Part shown: one piece after another, positions 52,089 through 59,557 of the stretch
Layout of the letters: each line of letters starts with the position of its first letter
Numbering within the stretch: position 1 is the stretch's first letter
Translations under genes and position numbers: made by a program
Notes under the pieces: generated by a model
Database searches by the model: none
Seen by the model: the letters and a program-made list of their open reading frames with translations, nothing else
What the model was told of the DNA's origin: nothing
Assembly: GCA_016124375.1 (NCBI GenBank)
Contig: WGNV01000001.1
Location: 467,093-531,092, forward strand
Reading direction: 5' to 3'
Length of the DNA: 64,000 bases
Source: Tepidisphaera sp.
GTDB lineage: Bacteria; Planctomycetota; Phycisphaerae; Phycisphaerales; UBA1924

Positions 52089-52808
52089 TCACCTGGTGGC
52101 TGTTTGTGCCAGCGTGCGCGGGCCACGGGGTGGGTTGCGGGGGCCGGGGGGCGGCGTCATGGCCGCGGCTTTGGTGGTCTTCGATAGCCGTGCCTCGATC
52201 GCCCTGGCGATGCGCCGCTCCAGTTCCTCATCGCGGGCAAAGGGCACCGCGTAGTTGCCCCAGATCTGCTTGGCGGTCAGCGCCGGGTCGACGGCCGTCG
52301 TCGTCAGCGAGACGGAGCGGCTGTTGGGACGCACCAGCGCGACCTGCACCCGCCGAATGACGACCTGCACATCGCCCACGCACGCCTCGGCGTCCGAGGG
52401 CGGGTCGATCGGGTCGGCCTGTTGGCTGGCGCGGGCGAAGACGATCCGCACCCGCCTTGCCTGGTTGTTCACGATGTCGGAGAGCTCCTGCTGGGGCGTC
52501 GTCTGCACCTGGTCCCAGGGCGTGAGGAGGCCGGCGCTGAACAGGTCGGCCGTGGTGATGACCCCCTGGGCGCCGTCCACGCGTTCGAGCTGAAAGTGAT
52601 AGTCGCGCAGCACATCGCGGGCCGCGTTGAACGCCTGCTGATACTGCCCGATCTGCACGTTGAACGTCGGCGGGCCCGAGGCGTTGCACCCGCCCAGCGC
52701 GATCAGCACCATCCCGGCCAGCAGCGTGAACAAGCGTCGCGGCCAGCCGGCGAGGGCAAAGGCGGCAGTGGGGGGGGTGTGGGTCAATGGCATGCGCGGC
52801 ATCGGCAC
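52089..52808 (-). CDS. lipoprotein
   Basis: The product (up to 239 residues) has a hydrophobic N-terminal segment and a lipobox ALGGC near residue 37-41, so it should be acylated and anchored in a membrane. The C-terminal part is Pro/Arg-rich. In-frame starts at 52808 (GTG), 52802 (ATG) and 52793 (ATG) are all possible. The stop of the CorC-like gene is four bases upstream, indicating an operon with that gene and YbeY. Family unknown. Confidence 0.7.
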   Translation of the reverse strand: MPMPRMPLTHTPPTAAFALAGWPRRLFTLLAGMVLIALGGCNASGPPTFNVQIGQYQQAFNAARDVLRDYHFQLERVDGAQGVITTADLFSAGLLTPWDQVQTTPQQELSDIVNNQARRVRIVFARASQQADPIDPPSDAEACVGDVQVVIRRVQVALVRPNSRSVSLTTTAVDPALTAKQIWGNYAVPFARDEELERRIARAIEARLSKTTKAAAMTPPPGPRNPPRGPRTLAQTATR

Positions 52809-52811
52809 AGG

Positions 52812-54197
52812 TTACGGCGTCGCGGCCCCGGACGCCTGCCGCTCGGCGTTGGGGTCGGTGGCCCCGTCGTGCGAGGCGATGACCAGGCGCACGCGCGTCA
52901 CGCGGGTAGGCTCGGCCGCCAGCACGGTCAGGGTCAGATCGTCGTGCCGGAAGGTCTCGCCCGGCGCGGGGATGCGCCCCATGGTGACCGTGACGAAGCC
53001 GCCAACCGTGTCGTAGTCTTCGCTCTCGGGCAGTTCCGCCCCCAGCGCGGCCAGCGCGTCGTTGGCGTCGTGGATGTACGCCCGGGCGTCGATCTCCGCG
53101 CTGCGCGTTGCCGCATCGATCTTCACCTCAGCGGCGTCGGCCTCGGGCTCTTCGTATTCGTCCTGGATGTCGCCGAAGACTTCTTCGACGATGTCTTCGA
53201 TGGTGATGAGCCCGGCGGTGCCGCCATATTCGTCGGCGACCATGGCGATGTGGGTTCGGCGCGAGAGCAGCTCGGCCAGCAACTGGCGGATGGTCTTGGT
53301 CTCGGGCACGAAGTAGGCCGGTCGCAGCAGGGCGCGCAAGGAAAACGGCTTGCCGTTGCGCGAGCCCTCGCCCGCCAGCCACTTCATGAGGTCTTTGACG
53401 TAGAACACGCCCACCACGTGGTCGAGGCTGTCCTCGTACACCGGAATGCGGCTGTGGCCTACGGATCGAACGGCAGCGGTCACGCCCGAGAGATCGGTCG
53501 ACAGTTCCATCGCCTGGATCTCGGTGCGGGGGGTCATCACCTGCGCCACGGTCTTGTCGCGGAAGTTGACGACCGCCTCGATCATGTCGCGTTCGACGGC
53601 GTCCACCGTGCCCTCTTGCTCGGCTTCTTCGACGGCTTCGAGTAGTTCTTCCTGCACGGCTTCGGCCTTGTCCTGGTGTTCCTGGCCGGCGAGGCGCCGC
53701 ACGATCTCGTCCATCCAGCGGGCCAGGCCCGTGAAGGGGCGGCCCACGACATACGCGAATCGCAGCACCGGCGACCAGGCAAATACCGTGACCTCCGCAG
53801 CGTGCTTGGCCACGCTGCTGGGGAGGACTTGGCCAAATAGCCAGATCAGCAGCGACGCGGCCGCCGCCCCGATGGTCATCTCGACCCACGTGGGCACGGC
53901 CAGGCCCCGCATCATGGCGACCCACATGACCACCGCGATGGCGACGACCAGGTTGCAGGCGGTGCGGGGCAGGGCGATAGCCGCGGCGTGGCCCTCGGGG
54001 TCGTCAGCGATCTTCTCGACCCGCTCGCGCCCCCGCTGGTGAATGGCGGCCAGTTGCTCCAAGGCGGGGCGGCTCAGCTCTCGAAGCGACTGCACCAGCG
54101 CCGACAGCACCGAGCCCACGCCCAGCGCCACCACCCCGATGAAGAGCCAAACGTTTGAGTTCACCGACGCGAGCCCCGGGGGGTGCTCCGGGCGCAC
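52812..54197 (-). CDS. CorC/HlyC-family transporter-associated protein with CBS domains
   Basis: The 461-residue protein has an N-terminal membrane region with several hydrophobic segments (about 15-150; DUF21/CNNM type), a CBS pair (about 220-350; VMTPRTEIQAMELSTDLSGV, HSRIPVYEDS and HIAMVADEYGGTAGLITIED) and a C-terminal CorC-HlyC domain. Members take part in Mg2+ or Co2+ homeostasis. GTG 54197 lies seven bases after the YbeY stop; GTG 54164 is an alternative. It is the second gene of a three-gene minus-strand operon. Confidence 0.9.
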   Translation of the reverse strand: MRPEHPPGLASVNSNVWLFIGVVALGVGSVLSALVQSLRELSRPALEQLAAIHQRGRERVEKIADDPEGHAAAIALPRTACNLVVAIAVVMWVAMMRGLAVPTWVEMTIGAAAASLLIWLFGQVLPSSVAKHAAEVTVFAWSPVLRFAYVVGRPFTGLARWMDEIVRRLAGQEHQDKAEAVQEELLEAVEEAEQEGTVDAVERDMIEAVVNFRDKTVAQVMTPRTEIQAMELSTDLSGVTAAVRSVGHSRIPVYEDSLDHVVGVFYVKDLMKWLAGEGSRNGKPFSLRALLRPAYFVPETKTIRQLLAELLSRRTHIAMVADEYGGTAGLITIEDIVEEVFGDIQDEYEEPEADAAEVKIDAATRSAEIDARAYIHDANDALAALGAELPESEDYDTVGGFVTVTMGRIPAPGETFRHDDLTLTVLAAEPTRVTRVRLVIASHDGATDPNAERQASGAATP

Positions 54198-54203
54198 CCC
54201 CGA

Positions 54204-54761
54204 CTACCTTGTACCCTCGCCCGGCCCGCTGTGTTCGGACCCCGGCGCGGCATAGGCCGCACCCACCCCGATGGCGATGAGCACGGCGTCTTCGGCCTCG
54301 TGCATCTGGGCGGCCTCGGCCTCGTCGTGGTCGTCCCACCCAAGACAGTGCAGCACCCCATGCACGACGTAAAGGAGCAACTCCTTCTCGGTAGAATACC
54401 CGCGCCGGGCGGCTTGGCGAGAGGCTTCGTCGAGGCAAACCATGATGTCCGTGTCGAGCGGGAATGGCGGGGAGGAAACCCTGACATTATCCGACTTTAT
54501 AGCCGCGGCGGTGGGTTTGGGCGGCGGCGGGGCGGATTCGGGGTCCGATAAATCAAATGTGAGTACGTCGGTCGTGCCCTCGACGCCGGCGAACTCCTGG
54601 TGGGCCTGAGACATCGCGGCGTCGTCAACGACCGCGACGCGCACCTCGCCCGAGCCGCCCAGGCGTGCGACGGCGCGCTGGATATGCCGCGTGAGCCAGT
54701 CGAGCTGCATGGGGATGAGGCGGGCGGTCTGGTCGGTGAGTTCGATGGAGAGTTTGGGCAT
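54204..54761 (-). CDS. ybeY: endoribonuclease YbeY (rRNA maturation factor)
   Basis: YbeY is a zinc-dependent RNase that helps mature 16S rRNA. The 185-residue product has TTDVLTFDLSD and the zinc motif HGVLHCLGWDDH (H-x3-H-x5-H). ATG 54761 gives the normal length; longer frames run into the repeat element at 54781 and are rejected. It begins the YbeY-CorC-lipoprotein operon, an arrangement also common elsewhere for YbeY and CorC. Confidence 0.92.
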   Translation of the reverse strand: MPKLSIELTDQTARLIPMQLDWLTRHIQRAVARLGGSGEVRVAVVDDAAMSQAHQEFAGVEGTTDVLTFDLSDPESAPPPPKPTAAAIKSDNVRVSSPPFPLDTDIMVCLDEASRQAARRGYSTEKELLLYVVHGVLHCLGWDDHDEAEAAQMHEAEDAVLIAIGVGAAYAAPGSEHSGPGEGTR

Positions 54762-54780
54762 GGGGGTGCAGACCTTCCCG

Positions 54781-54893
54781 ATCTTGTGGCACAGGCCTCT
54801 GGCCTGTGTCCTTCCGTATTGCTTCGTGGTTTGAGTGGCGTGTGAATGTAAGAAGGAGAGGTAGGCACAGGCGGGACGCCTGTGCCACAAGAT
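54781..54893. repeat. 113-base element with 16-bp perfect terminal inverted repeats (MITE-like)
   Basis: ATCTTGTGGCACAGGC (54781-54796) is the exact reverse complement of GCCTGTGCCACAAGAT (54878-54893). Inside are two palindromic cores, ACAGGC-CTCT-GGCCTGT (54791-54807) and CACAGGCGGGACGCCTGTG (54866-54884). There is no coding capacity. It fills exactly the gap between ybeY and the M19 gene. The second core also occurs inside the glycosyltransferase gene at 24461-24481. Confidence 0.75.
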
Positions 54894-54903
54894 GGGGTAG
54901 GGT

Positions 54904-56043
54904 CTACAGCCGCGGCCCGGCCTTGCTCCAGAACCTCGCCCAGTTGCGCCAGGCGAAGTCTTCGATCTGGTCGTCGTTCCACCCATGCCGCCGCAGGGCG
55001 TCTGAGAGCACCCGCAGGTCGCGGGGGCTGTCGATGCCGGCGGGCAACCGCTCGCGGCTGAACCCCCCGTCCATGTCGCTGCCCAGCCCGACGTGGCGCG
55101 TGTCGCCCACCAGTTCGCAGATGCGATCGATGTGGGCCAGGACGTCCACCAGCGTGGCGCGGCGGTCTTTGCCGTGGCGATTGAGAAACGCCGAGAACAA
55201 GTTAATACCGATGATGCCGCCCCGGCCCGCGATCTCCCGAATCGCCCGGTCGGTCAGGTGGCGCTGGGTCACAATGCCCCCGGGCCGGTCCAGCAGCGCA
55301 CGGCAGTTGCTGTGCGAGGCGATCACGGGCCGCGACGTCATCGCGAACAGATCGTCCAGCGACCGATCCGACAAGTGCGACGCATCGTGCACCACGTTGA
55401 GCCGATCTATCTCGCGCACCAGGTCGCGCCCGATCGACGTGATGCCCTCGCGCGCCTCGGGCGGCACGTTGTTCCCCGCGGCATATCGGCTCGGCCTCGC
55501 CCACGCCAGCCCGATCGCGCACACGCCCCGCTCCACCCACCAGGGCAACTCCTCGGGCGTGCGGATCGGATCGGCATTCTCCATCAAGATGCCCACGTGA
55601 ATCCTGTCGTCGCGCAGCAGCGGGCCGACGATGGAATCGACGCTGGGGGGCACGAGTTCGGAGACGCCCATGCCGCCCCGGATCTCGCCCACGCCCTCGG
55701 GCGGGTGCAACGCCTGCGGCAAGTCGATCGCGATGTGCCCCTGGTCCGCCCACGTGAGGTACGCCTCAAGTTGAGCCCGCCCGCGCCGGTGGGCCCCCTC
55801 GGCGTCGCCTGCGATGTATTGCTCCGCCAGCAGCCCATCGGCCTCGGCCTCGACCACCTCGGTGAAGATCGTCGCAAGGCACATGCGCACCTCGCCATCG
55901 AGCAGCGCGGGCAGGGTGACGGCGGGGGGTGCGTCGGGCCCGGCGGCAGAGCCTTCGAGCGCGGCCAGCGCCTTGGTCATGGGCCGCCCACGCACGGCGA
56001 GATAGGCGAGATCGAGGTGGGCGTCGAACCAGCGTTGGGGCAT
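54904..56043 (-). CDS. membrane dipeptidase (peptidase family M19)
   Basis: The 379-residue protein has the M19 zinc pattern: FDAHLDLAYL (H-x-D with His9 and Asp11), ASHSNCRALLD (about 245-255) and GLGSDMDGGFSRERLPAG (about 320-340). These enzymes hydrolyse dipeptides, and some relate to D-amino acid or beta-lactam turnover. No signal peptide is seen, so a cytoplasmic site is likely. TACCCT (56052-56057) ends eight bases before the ATG. A 25-base stretch of its 5' coding region recurs at 57300-57324. Confidence 0.9.
   Translation of the reverse strand: MPQRWFDAHLDLAYLAVRGRPMTKALAALEGSAAGPDAPPAVTLPALLDGEVRMCLATIFTEVVEAEADGLLAEQYIAGDAEGAHRRGRAQLEAYLTWADQGHIAIDLPQALHPPEGVGEIRGGMGVSELVPPSVDSIVGPLLRDDRIHVGILMENADPIRTPEELPWWVERGVCAIGLAWARPSRYAAGNNVPPEAREGITSIGRDLVREIDRLNVVHDASHLSDRSLDDLFAMTSRPVIASHSNCRALLDRPGGIVTQRHLTDRAIREIAGRGGIIGINLFSAFLNRHGKDRRATLVDVLAHIDRICELVGDTRHVGLGSDMDGGFSRERLPAGIDSPRDLRVLSDALRRHGWNDDQIEDFAWRNWARFWSKAGPRL
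55976..56000. repeat. 25-base direct repeat, left copy (in M19 gene)
   Basis: GTCATGGGCCGCCCACGCAC and then GGCGA lie within the M19 coding region and recur exactly at 57300-57324. Similarity continues beyond the exact part (GATAGGCGA here, AATCGGCGA there). The two copies bracket the secreted protein gene at 56200. Confidence 0.8.
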
Positions 56044-56199
56044 GGGAGGGGAGGGTAGGGGGGAGGCGGCAGCCGCAGACCCGGTGAACGGCGGCGGGGC
56101 TCGCCCGGGCGGCTGCGGGAAGATACGCGAAGCCCCGGATCGATCAGAAATTCACTGCGGATTGCTGGCGTTTTGACAAATCTGAGGCATGTTATCGTC

Positions 56200-57300
56200 G
56201 TGAAGACTCGTTACCCCAGAACCGTGCGGCCTCTGCCCGCCCTCCTTGTGCTCGCCAGCTTCTCGGGCCTGGCCAGTCAGGCCGGGCTCGCCTCGCTTGA
56301 TTTCTGCTCCGCGGCCAGCGGGCAGAGCGTGATCGAGGTTCCCACCGCCACCGGTATCGAGGGCATTTCTGATGACGGCCTGACCGTCTCGGGCGTGAAT
56401 GTGATCAACGGCGTGGGTGACTACTTCCTATGGCGCCCTGCAAGCGGCTTCGTTCAAGCGCACTCCAACGGGATCGGACAGGGCTTTGTGGCCCCCATCT
56501 CCGGAGATGGGCGCGTGTTCGGCGGGGCCGACCCGCAAGCCTTCGCGGTGCGTGACACTGGCGTGCGCACCAACATCGGGACGGGATCGCCGGACTTGTT
56601 CGCCTCGATGATCGAAGGCTTGAGTCAGAATGGTGCAGCCGCGGCCGGGTGGAGTCGAGATGTCTCGTTCATGGCTGGCTGGCGATGGACTGCCGCGGGC
56701 GGGATTCAGTTCCTCCCCGGATTTGTCACCGCACGCGGCATCAGCGGCGACGGGAACACCGTGGTGGGCACAGCGGGCACGGGAAGCACGGCGGTCGTTT
56801 GGCACAATGGCGTGACCACTGTCCTGCCGATTCCGGCAGGCACGACCGGACCGTTTGGCACGTCTGCGTGGCAGACCAACTTCGACGGCAGCCGCGTCGT
56901 CGGCAGCAGCGGCAACAACGCGGCGGTGTGGGTCAATGGGCAGGGGAGCCTTCTCCCGCTGCTTTCCGGATATGGCACGGCGAGGGCTACCGACCTCAGT
57001 GATGACGGAATGGTCATCATCGGCAACGCGAATCCGGGAGCGATTACCGCACCGGAGTTCATCTGGACGCCCAGCCGCGGCACCGAACTGCTGAGTACCT
57101 ACTTCGCGTCATTCGGCGTGAGCCTGCCGGAGGGAAACTCGATCTTCAGTGCCACTGTGACGCCGGATGGACAAAGTTTCGGCGTGACGACGATCGGTCC
57201 GGACAATCGAGGACATGGCTTTATTGTGTCGATTCCCTCGCCAGCAGGCTTCACCTGCATGCTGCTGGGCTTGGCGGCTACGCGCCGGCGAACGCGCTAG
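56200..57300 (+). CDS. secreted protein with PEP-CTERM-like C-terminal anchor
   Basis: From GTG 56200 the product (about 366 residues) starts with a basic, hydrophobic signal segment (PLPALLVLASFSGLASQAGL). The body is rich in short repeats with GISDDG/GISGDG/DLSDDG turns and FLWRP/W-type patches, like HAF-type repeats of extracellular proteins. The end is IPSPAGFTCMLLGLAATRRR, a short motif, hydrophobic stretch and Arg cluster, the layout of PEP-CTERM-type sorting signals, though the PEP is not exact (PSPAG). GTG 56200 or TTG 56173 could be the start. Confidence 0.65.
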   Translation: MKTRYPRTVRPLPALLVLASFSGLASQAGLASLDFCSAASGQSVIEVPTATGIEGISDDGLTVSGVNVINGVGDYFLWRPASGFVQAHSNGIGQGFVAPISGDGRVFGGADPQAFAVRDTGVRTNIGTGSPDLFASMIEGLSQNGAAAAGWSRDVSFMAGWRWTAAGGIQFLPGFVTARGISGDGNTVVGTAGTGSTAVVWHNGVTTVLPIPAGTTGPFGTSAWQTNFDGSRVVGSSGNNAAVWVNGQGSLLPLLSGYGTARATDLSDDGMVIIGNANPGAITAPEFIWTPSRGTELLSTYFASFGVSLPEGNSIFSATVTPDGQSFGVTTIGPDNRGHGFIVSIPSPAGFTCMLLGLAATRRRTR

Positions 57301-57324
57301 TCATGGGCCGCCCACGCACGGCGA
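57300..57324. repeat. 25-base direct repeat, right copy
   Basis: Begins at the last base of the secreted gene's TAG stop and exactly matches 55976-56000. It lies just downstream of the gene and upstream of the SDR gene's 3' end. Confidence 0.8.
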
Positions 57325-57346
57325 AATCGGCGACGCGGGTAGGAGT

Positions 57347-58063
57347 TCACGCCCCGCCATACACCGGCACCAGCCCGCCCCGCGTGCAGGTGTTGCTGGC
57401 CGACGCCAGGAACGCGATGGTGCGGGCGACGTCTTCGACCTTGGCCCACTTGGTGTAGTCGGCCCCGGGCATGGATTTGCGATTGGCGGGCGTGTCCATC
57501 ATGGAGGGCACGACGGCGTTGACAAGGATGCCGCGGGCGACGACTTCTTCGGCCAGGGCCTGCGTGAAGGCCGCGACCGCGGCTTTGGCGGCGGTGTATG
57601 CCGTCATTTTCGCCCCGGCCCGGGGCTCGAGCGCCGGACGAGCCGCGACGTTAACGATGCGTCCGCCCGGGCCCCCGGGGTTTTTGGACATGATCTTGAC
57701 CGCCTCGCGCGAGCAGAGAAAACACGTGAGCGCATTGATGTTCATCTGCGTCAAGAAATCCTGCTTGCTGGCGCTCTCGATGGGCGCGTAGGCGAAGGCA
57801 CCGGCGATGTGGATGCTGGCCCACAAGCCGCCGACAGCCGCGGCTGACTCATAAAACCGCGCGACGGTCGCTTCGTCGGTGAGGTCGCACCCCTGGGTGA
57901 TGCGCACCCGGTCGTGCCCGGCGAAGGCGAACTGCTTGAGTTCACCCTCGTGCATGACGGGGATGAGGCAGGTATCGCCCCGCTCGAGCAGGGCGGCGAC
58001 CACCGCCTGGCCCAGGGCGCCGGTGCCGCCGGTGATGATGCTGAACTGCGACGCGTGCGACAT
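57347..58063 (-). CDS. short-chain dehydrogenase/reductase (SDR)
   Basis: The 238-residue protein has the nucleotide-binding motif TGGTGALGQ (about 12-20) and catalytic YTAAKAA (Y-x3-K, about 155-161) with an NVAARPALEPRAG segment in place of the usual Ser-containing one. Active Ser is not obvious. ATG 58063 has GAGG six bases upstream and gives the usual length; a longer start at 58129 is rejected. Cofactor and substrate are unknown. Confidence 0.88.
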   Translation of the reverse strand: MSHASQFSIITGGTGALGQAVVAALLERGDTCLIPVMHEGELKQFAFAGHDRVRITQGCDLTDEATVARFYESAAAVGGLWASIHIAGAFAYAPIESASKQDFLTQMNINALTCFLCSREAVKIMSKNPGGPGGRIVNVAARPALEPRAGAKMTAYTAAKAAVAAFTQALAEEVVARGILVNAVVPSMMDTPANRKSMPGADYTKWAKVEDVARTIAFLASASNTCTRGGLVPVYGGA

Positions 58064-58215
58064 GGTGAACCTCGGGCGCATGGAAGGCGGGTGTACGGGG
58101 CATTGGGACCACAAAGGTCCGAAAAGCAAGCATACTGGAAGTGGAGACTAAGATTCGGACATCGCGACCGGGCCTTTGATGCCGCGGCTCGCGGAACGAC
58201 TTCAAAGGAGATCAC

Positions 58216-58764
58216 ATGAAAATCAACCTGTTGGCGGGAACGAGCGTAGTGGCGGCGAGCGTGATGCTGTGCGGCTGCAGCACCGCGCCGCAGAGCGACC
58301 TCTCCAGGCAGGAACTGAAGGACGAGGCCGCGGCCGCCGTGAAGCAGGCCGAAAAGACCGACACGACGATGGATAAGGCCCTCAGCGAAGCCAAGGGCTA
58401 CGCCGTCTTCCCGACCGTCGGCAAGGGCGCCATCGGCATCGGCGGAGCCTACGGGCGAGGCGTGCTCTACGAAGGCGGCAGCATCACCGGCTACTGCGAC
58501 CTCTCGCAGGCCACCATCGGCCTGCAGCTGGGCGGGCAGGCGTACACCGAGATCATCTGCTTCCAGGACGACGTCGCGCTGCAGACCTTCAAGACCGGCA
58601 ACTTCGCGTTCGCCGCCGAGGCGACGGCGGTGGCCCTCAAGAGCGGCGCCGGCGCCAACGCCAAGTACGCCAACGGCATCAAGGTCTTCACCTTCGGCGA
58701 ATCGGGCCTGATGTACGAGGCCTCGATCGGCGGGCAGAAGTTCAGCTTCTTGCCGGCGAAGTGA
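58216..58764 (+). CDS. YSC84/SYLF-domain lipoprotein
   Basis: The 182-residue protein has a lipobox LCGC (about 18-21), then a YSC84-type lipid-binding domain (KALSEAKGYAVFPTVGKGAI, about 54-73, then GRGVLYEGGSITGYCDL). AAAGGAG lies eight bases before the ATG. It is likely an outer-membrane-associated lipoprotein that binds phosphoinositide-like or other lipids in the envelope; the SYLF function in bacteria is not well known. It ends in a GC-rich terminator. Confidence 0.88.
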   Translation: MKINLLAGTSVVAASVMLCGCSTAPQSDLSRQELKDEAAAAVKQAEKTDTTMDKALSEAKGYAVFPTVGKGAIGIGGAYGRGVLYEGGSITGYCDLSQATIGLQLGGQAYTEIICFQDDVALQTFKTGNFAFAAEATAVALKSGAGANAKYANGIKVFTFGESGLMYEASIGGQKFSFLPAK

Positions 58765-58771
58765 GGCGGGG

Positions 58772-58793
58772 AGAGACGAAGAGACGAAGTTCA
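58772..58793 (+). repeat. 8-base-unit repeat (GAGACGAA), second copy
   Basis: Identical in all 22 bases to the reverse complement of 42496-42517. It lies just after the YSC84 stop and before its terminator. Confidence 0.75.
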
Positions 58794-58799
58794 ACAGCC

Positions 58800-58836
58800 A
58801 AGAGCCGCGGCGTTCAAACGCCGCGGCTTCTTTGTT
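58800..58836 (+). terminator. rho-independent terminator of the YSC84 gene
   Basis: GCCGCGGCG (58804-58812) pairs with CGCCGCGGC (58819-58827) over the loop TTCAAA, followed by TTCTTTGTT. AAGA/TCTT add four weaker pairs at the base. Confidence 0.8.
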
Positions 58837-58841
58837 CCTTC

Positions 58842-58887
58842 ACTTTGCCACTTCGCCACTCTGCCACTCTGCCACTCTGCCACTTCG
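58842..58887. repeat. 8-base microsatellite (ACTCTGCC)
   Basis: About five and a half tandem units: ACTTTGCC, ACTTCGCC, three exact ACTCTGCC and a partial ACTTCG. It lies between the YSC84 terminator and the stop codon of the minus-strand gene at 58895. Confidence 0.75.
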
Positions 58888-58894
58888 TTCTCCC

Positions 58895-59518
58895 TCAATA
58901 CCCGCTCATCCCCGGCACCACCAGCGGCTGTATCCCCGTGATCCGCCACGGGCCCGCCCCGTCCCGCGCCAGGTCCATCCGCCACCACGAAAAATACGGC
59001 CCGCCCCACGCCTTGCTGCTCACGCGCACCTTCACCTGCGTCTTGGCGGCAGTGGGGGAGTCAAACGCCACCTGCACCACCAGCACCGCGTGATCGTCCA
59101 GCTCGTAGCGGGCGCCGCGCGCAAAATCACTGGAAATGCGGCTCAAAATCTCGTCTTTGCTCACCGGCGACGAACGCTCGAAGTCATAGATCGCCGCCCC
59201 CGGGGCCAGCAGCGCATCCGCCCGCCGCGTGTCGGCGCTGGCCACGGCGTCCACCAGTTGCGAGACGCTGGCGGTCACCTGCTCGCGCGGGGTGTCGATG
59301 AAATGCGCTGCCGCCAACAGCCCGAGCCCCGCCAGCGCCAGCGACAGGGACGCGATCGTGCCCACTCGCCGGCGCGACGGGCGGAGGACGACCCAGCACA
59401 CCCCCGCCGCCACCATCAACACCAGCACAATCGCCAGCGGGCTCTCGAGCGTGTAGTGCTCGATGCCGTAGGTTTCAGACAGCGGCGCGGGCGGGGTTGG
59501 TTCAAAAAACGATTGCAT
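58895..59518 (-). CDS. membrane protein with NTF2-like domain
   Basis: The 207-residue protein has two hydrophobic segments (about 27-45 and 52-73; LAIVLVLMVAAGVCWVVL) and a C-terminal domain (about 80-207) with the helix-then-sheet pattern of NTF2/SnoaL-like folds (SQLVDAVASADTRRADALLA and FSWWRMDLARDGAGPWRITG). Ligand unknown. It is the last gene of the minus-strand cluster; its first 115 coding bases recur upstream as a fragment (60515-60639). Confidence 0.7.
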   Translation of the reverse strand: MQSFFEPTPPAPLSETYGIEHYTLESPLAIVLVLMVAAGVCWVVLRPSRRRVGTIASLSLALAGLGLLAAAHFIDTPREQVTASVSQLVDAVASADTRRADALLAPGAAIYDFERSSPVSKDEILSRISSDFARGARYELDDHAVLVVQVAFDSPTAAKTQVKVRVSSKAWGGPYFSWWRMDLARDGAGPWRITGIQPLVVPGMSGY

Positions 59519-59527
59519 CGTGCGAGC
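59403..59527. repeat. 125-base repeat, copy in the intact gene
   Basis: Matches 60515-60639 with only three differences I can see across 125 bases. It covers the 5' coding end of the NTF2-like membrane protein gene plus nine upstream bases. Confidence 0.8.
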
Positions 59528-59557
59528 TAGCCTATGAGGGGCAGGTGTGGGGCACGC

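Noticed and set aside
51721..52254. 177-codon plus-strand frame after the winged-helix gene
   Set aside because: Overlaps the terminator and the lipoprotein gene, has no ribosome site and its product is low-complexity.
58842..58887. CRISPR array
   Set aside because: The repeat unit is only 8 bases with no spacers and no cas genes are near.
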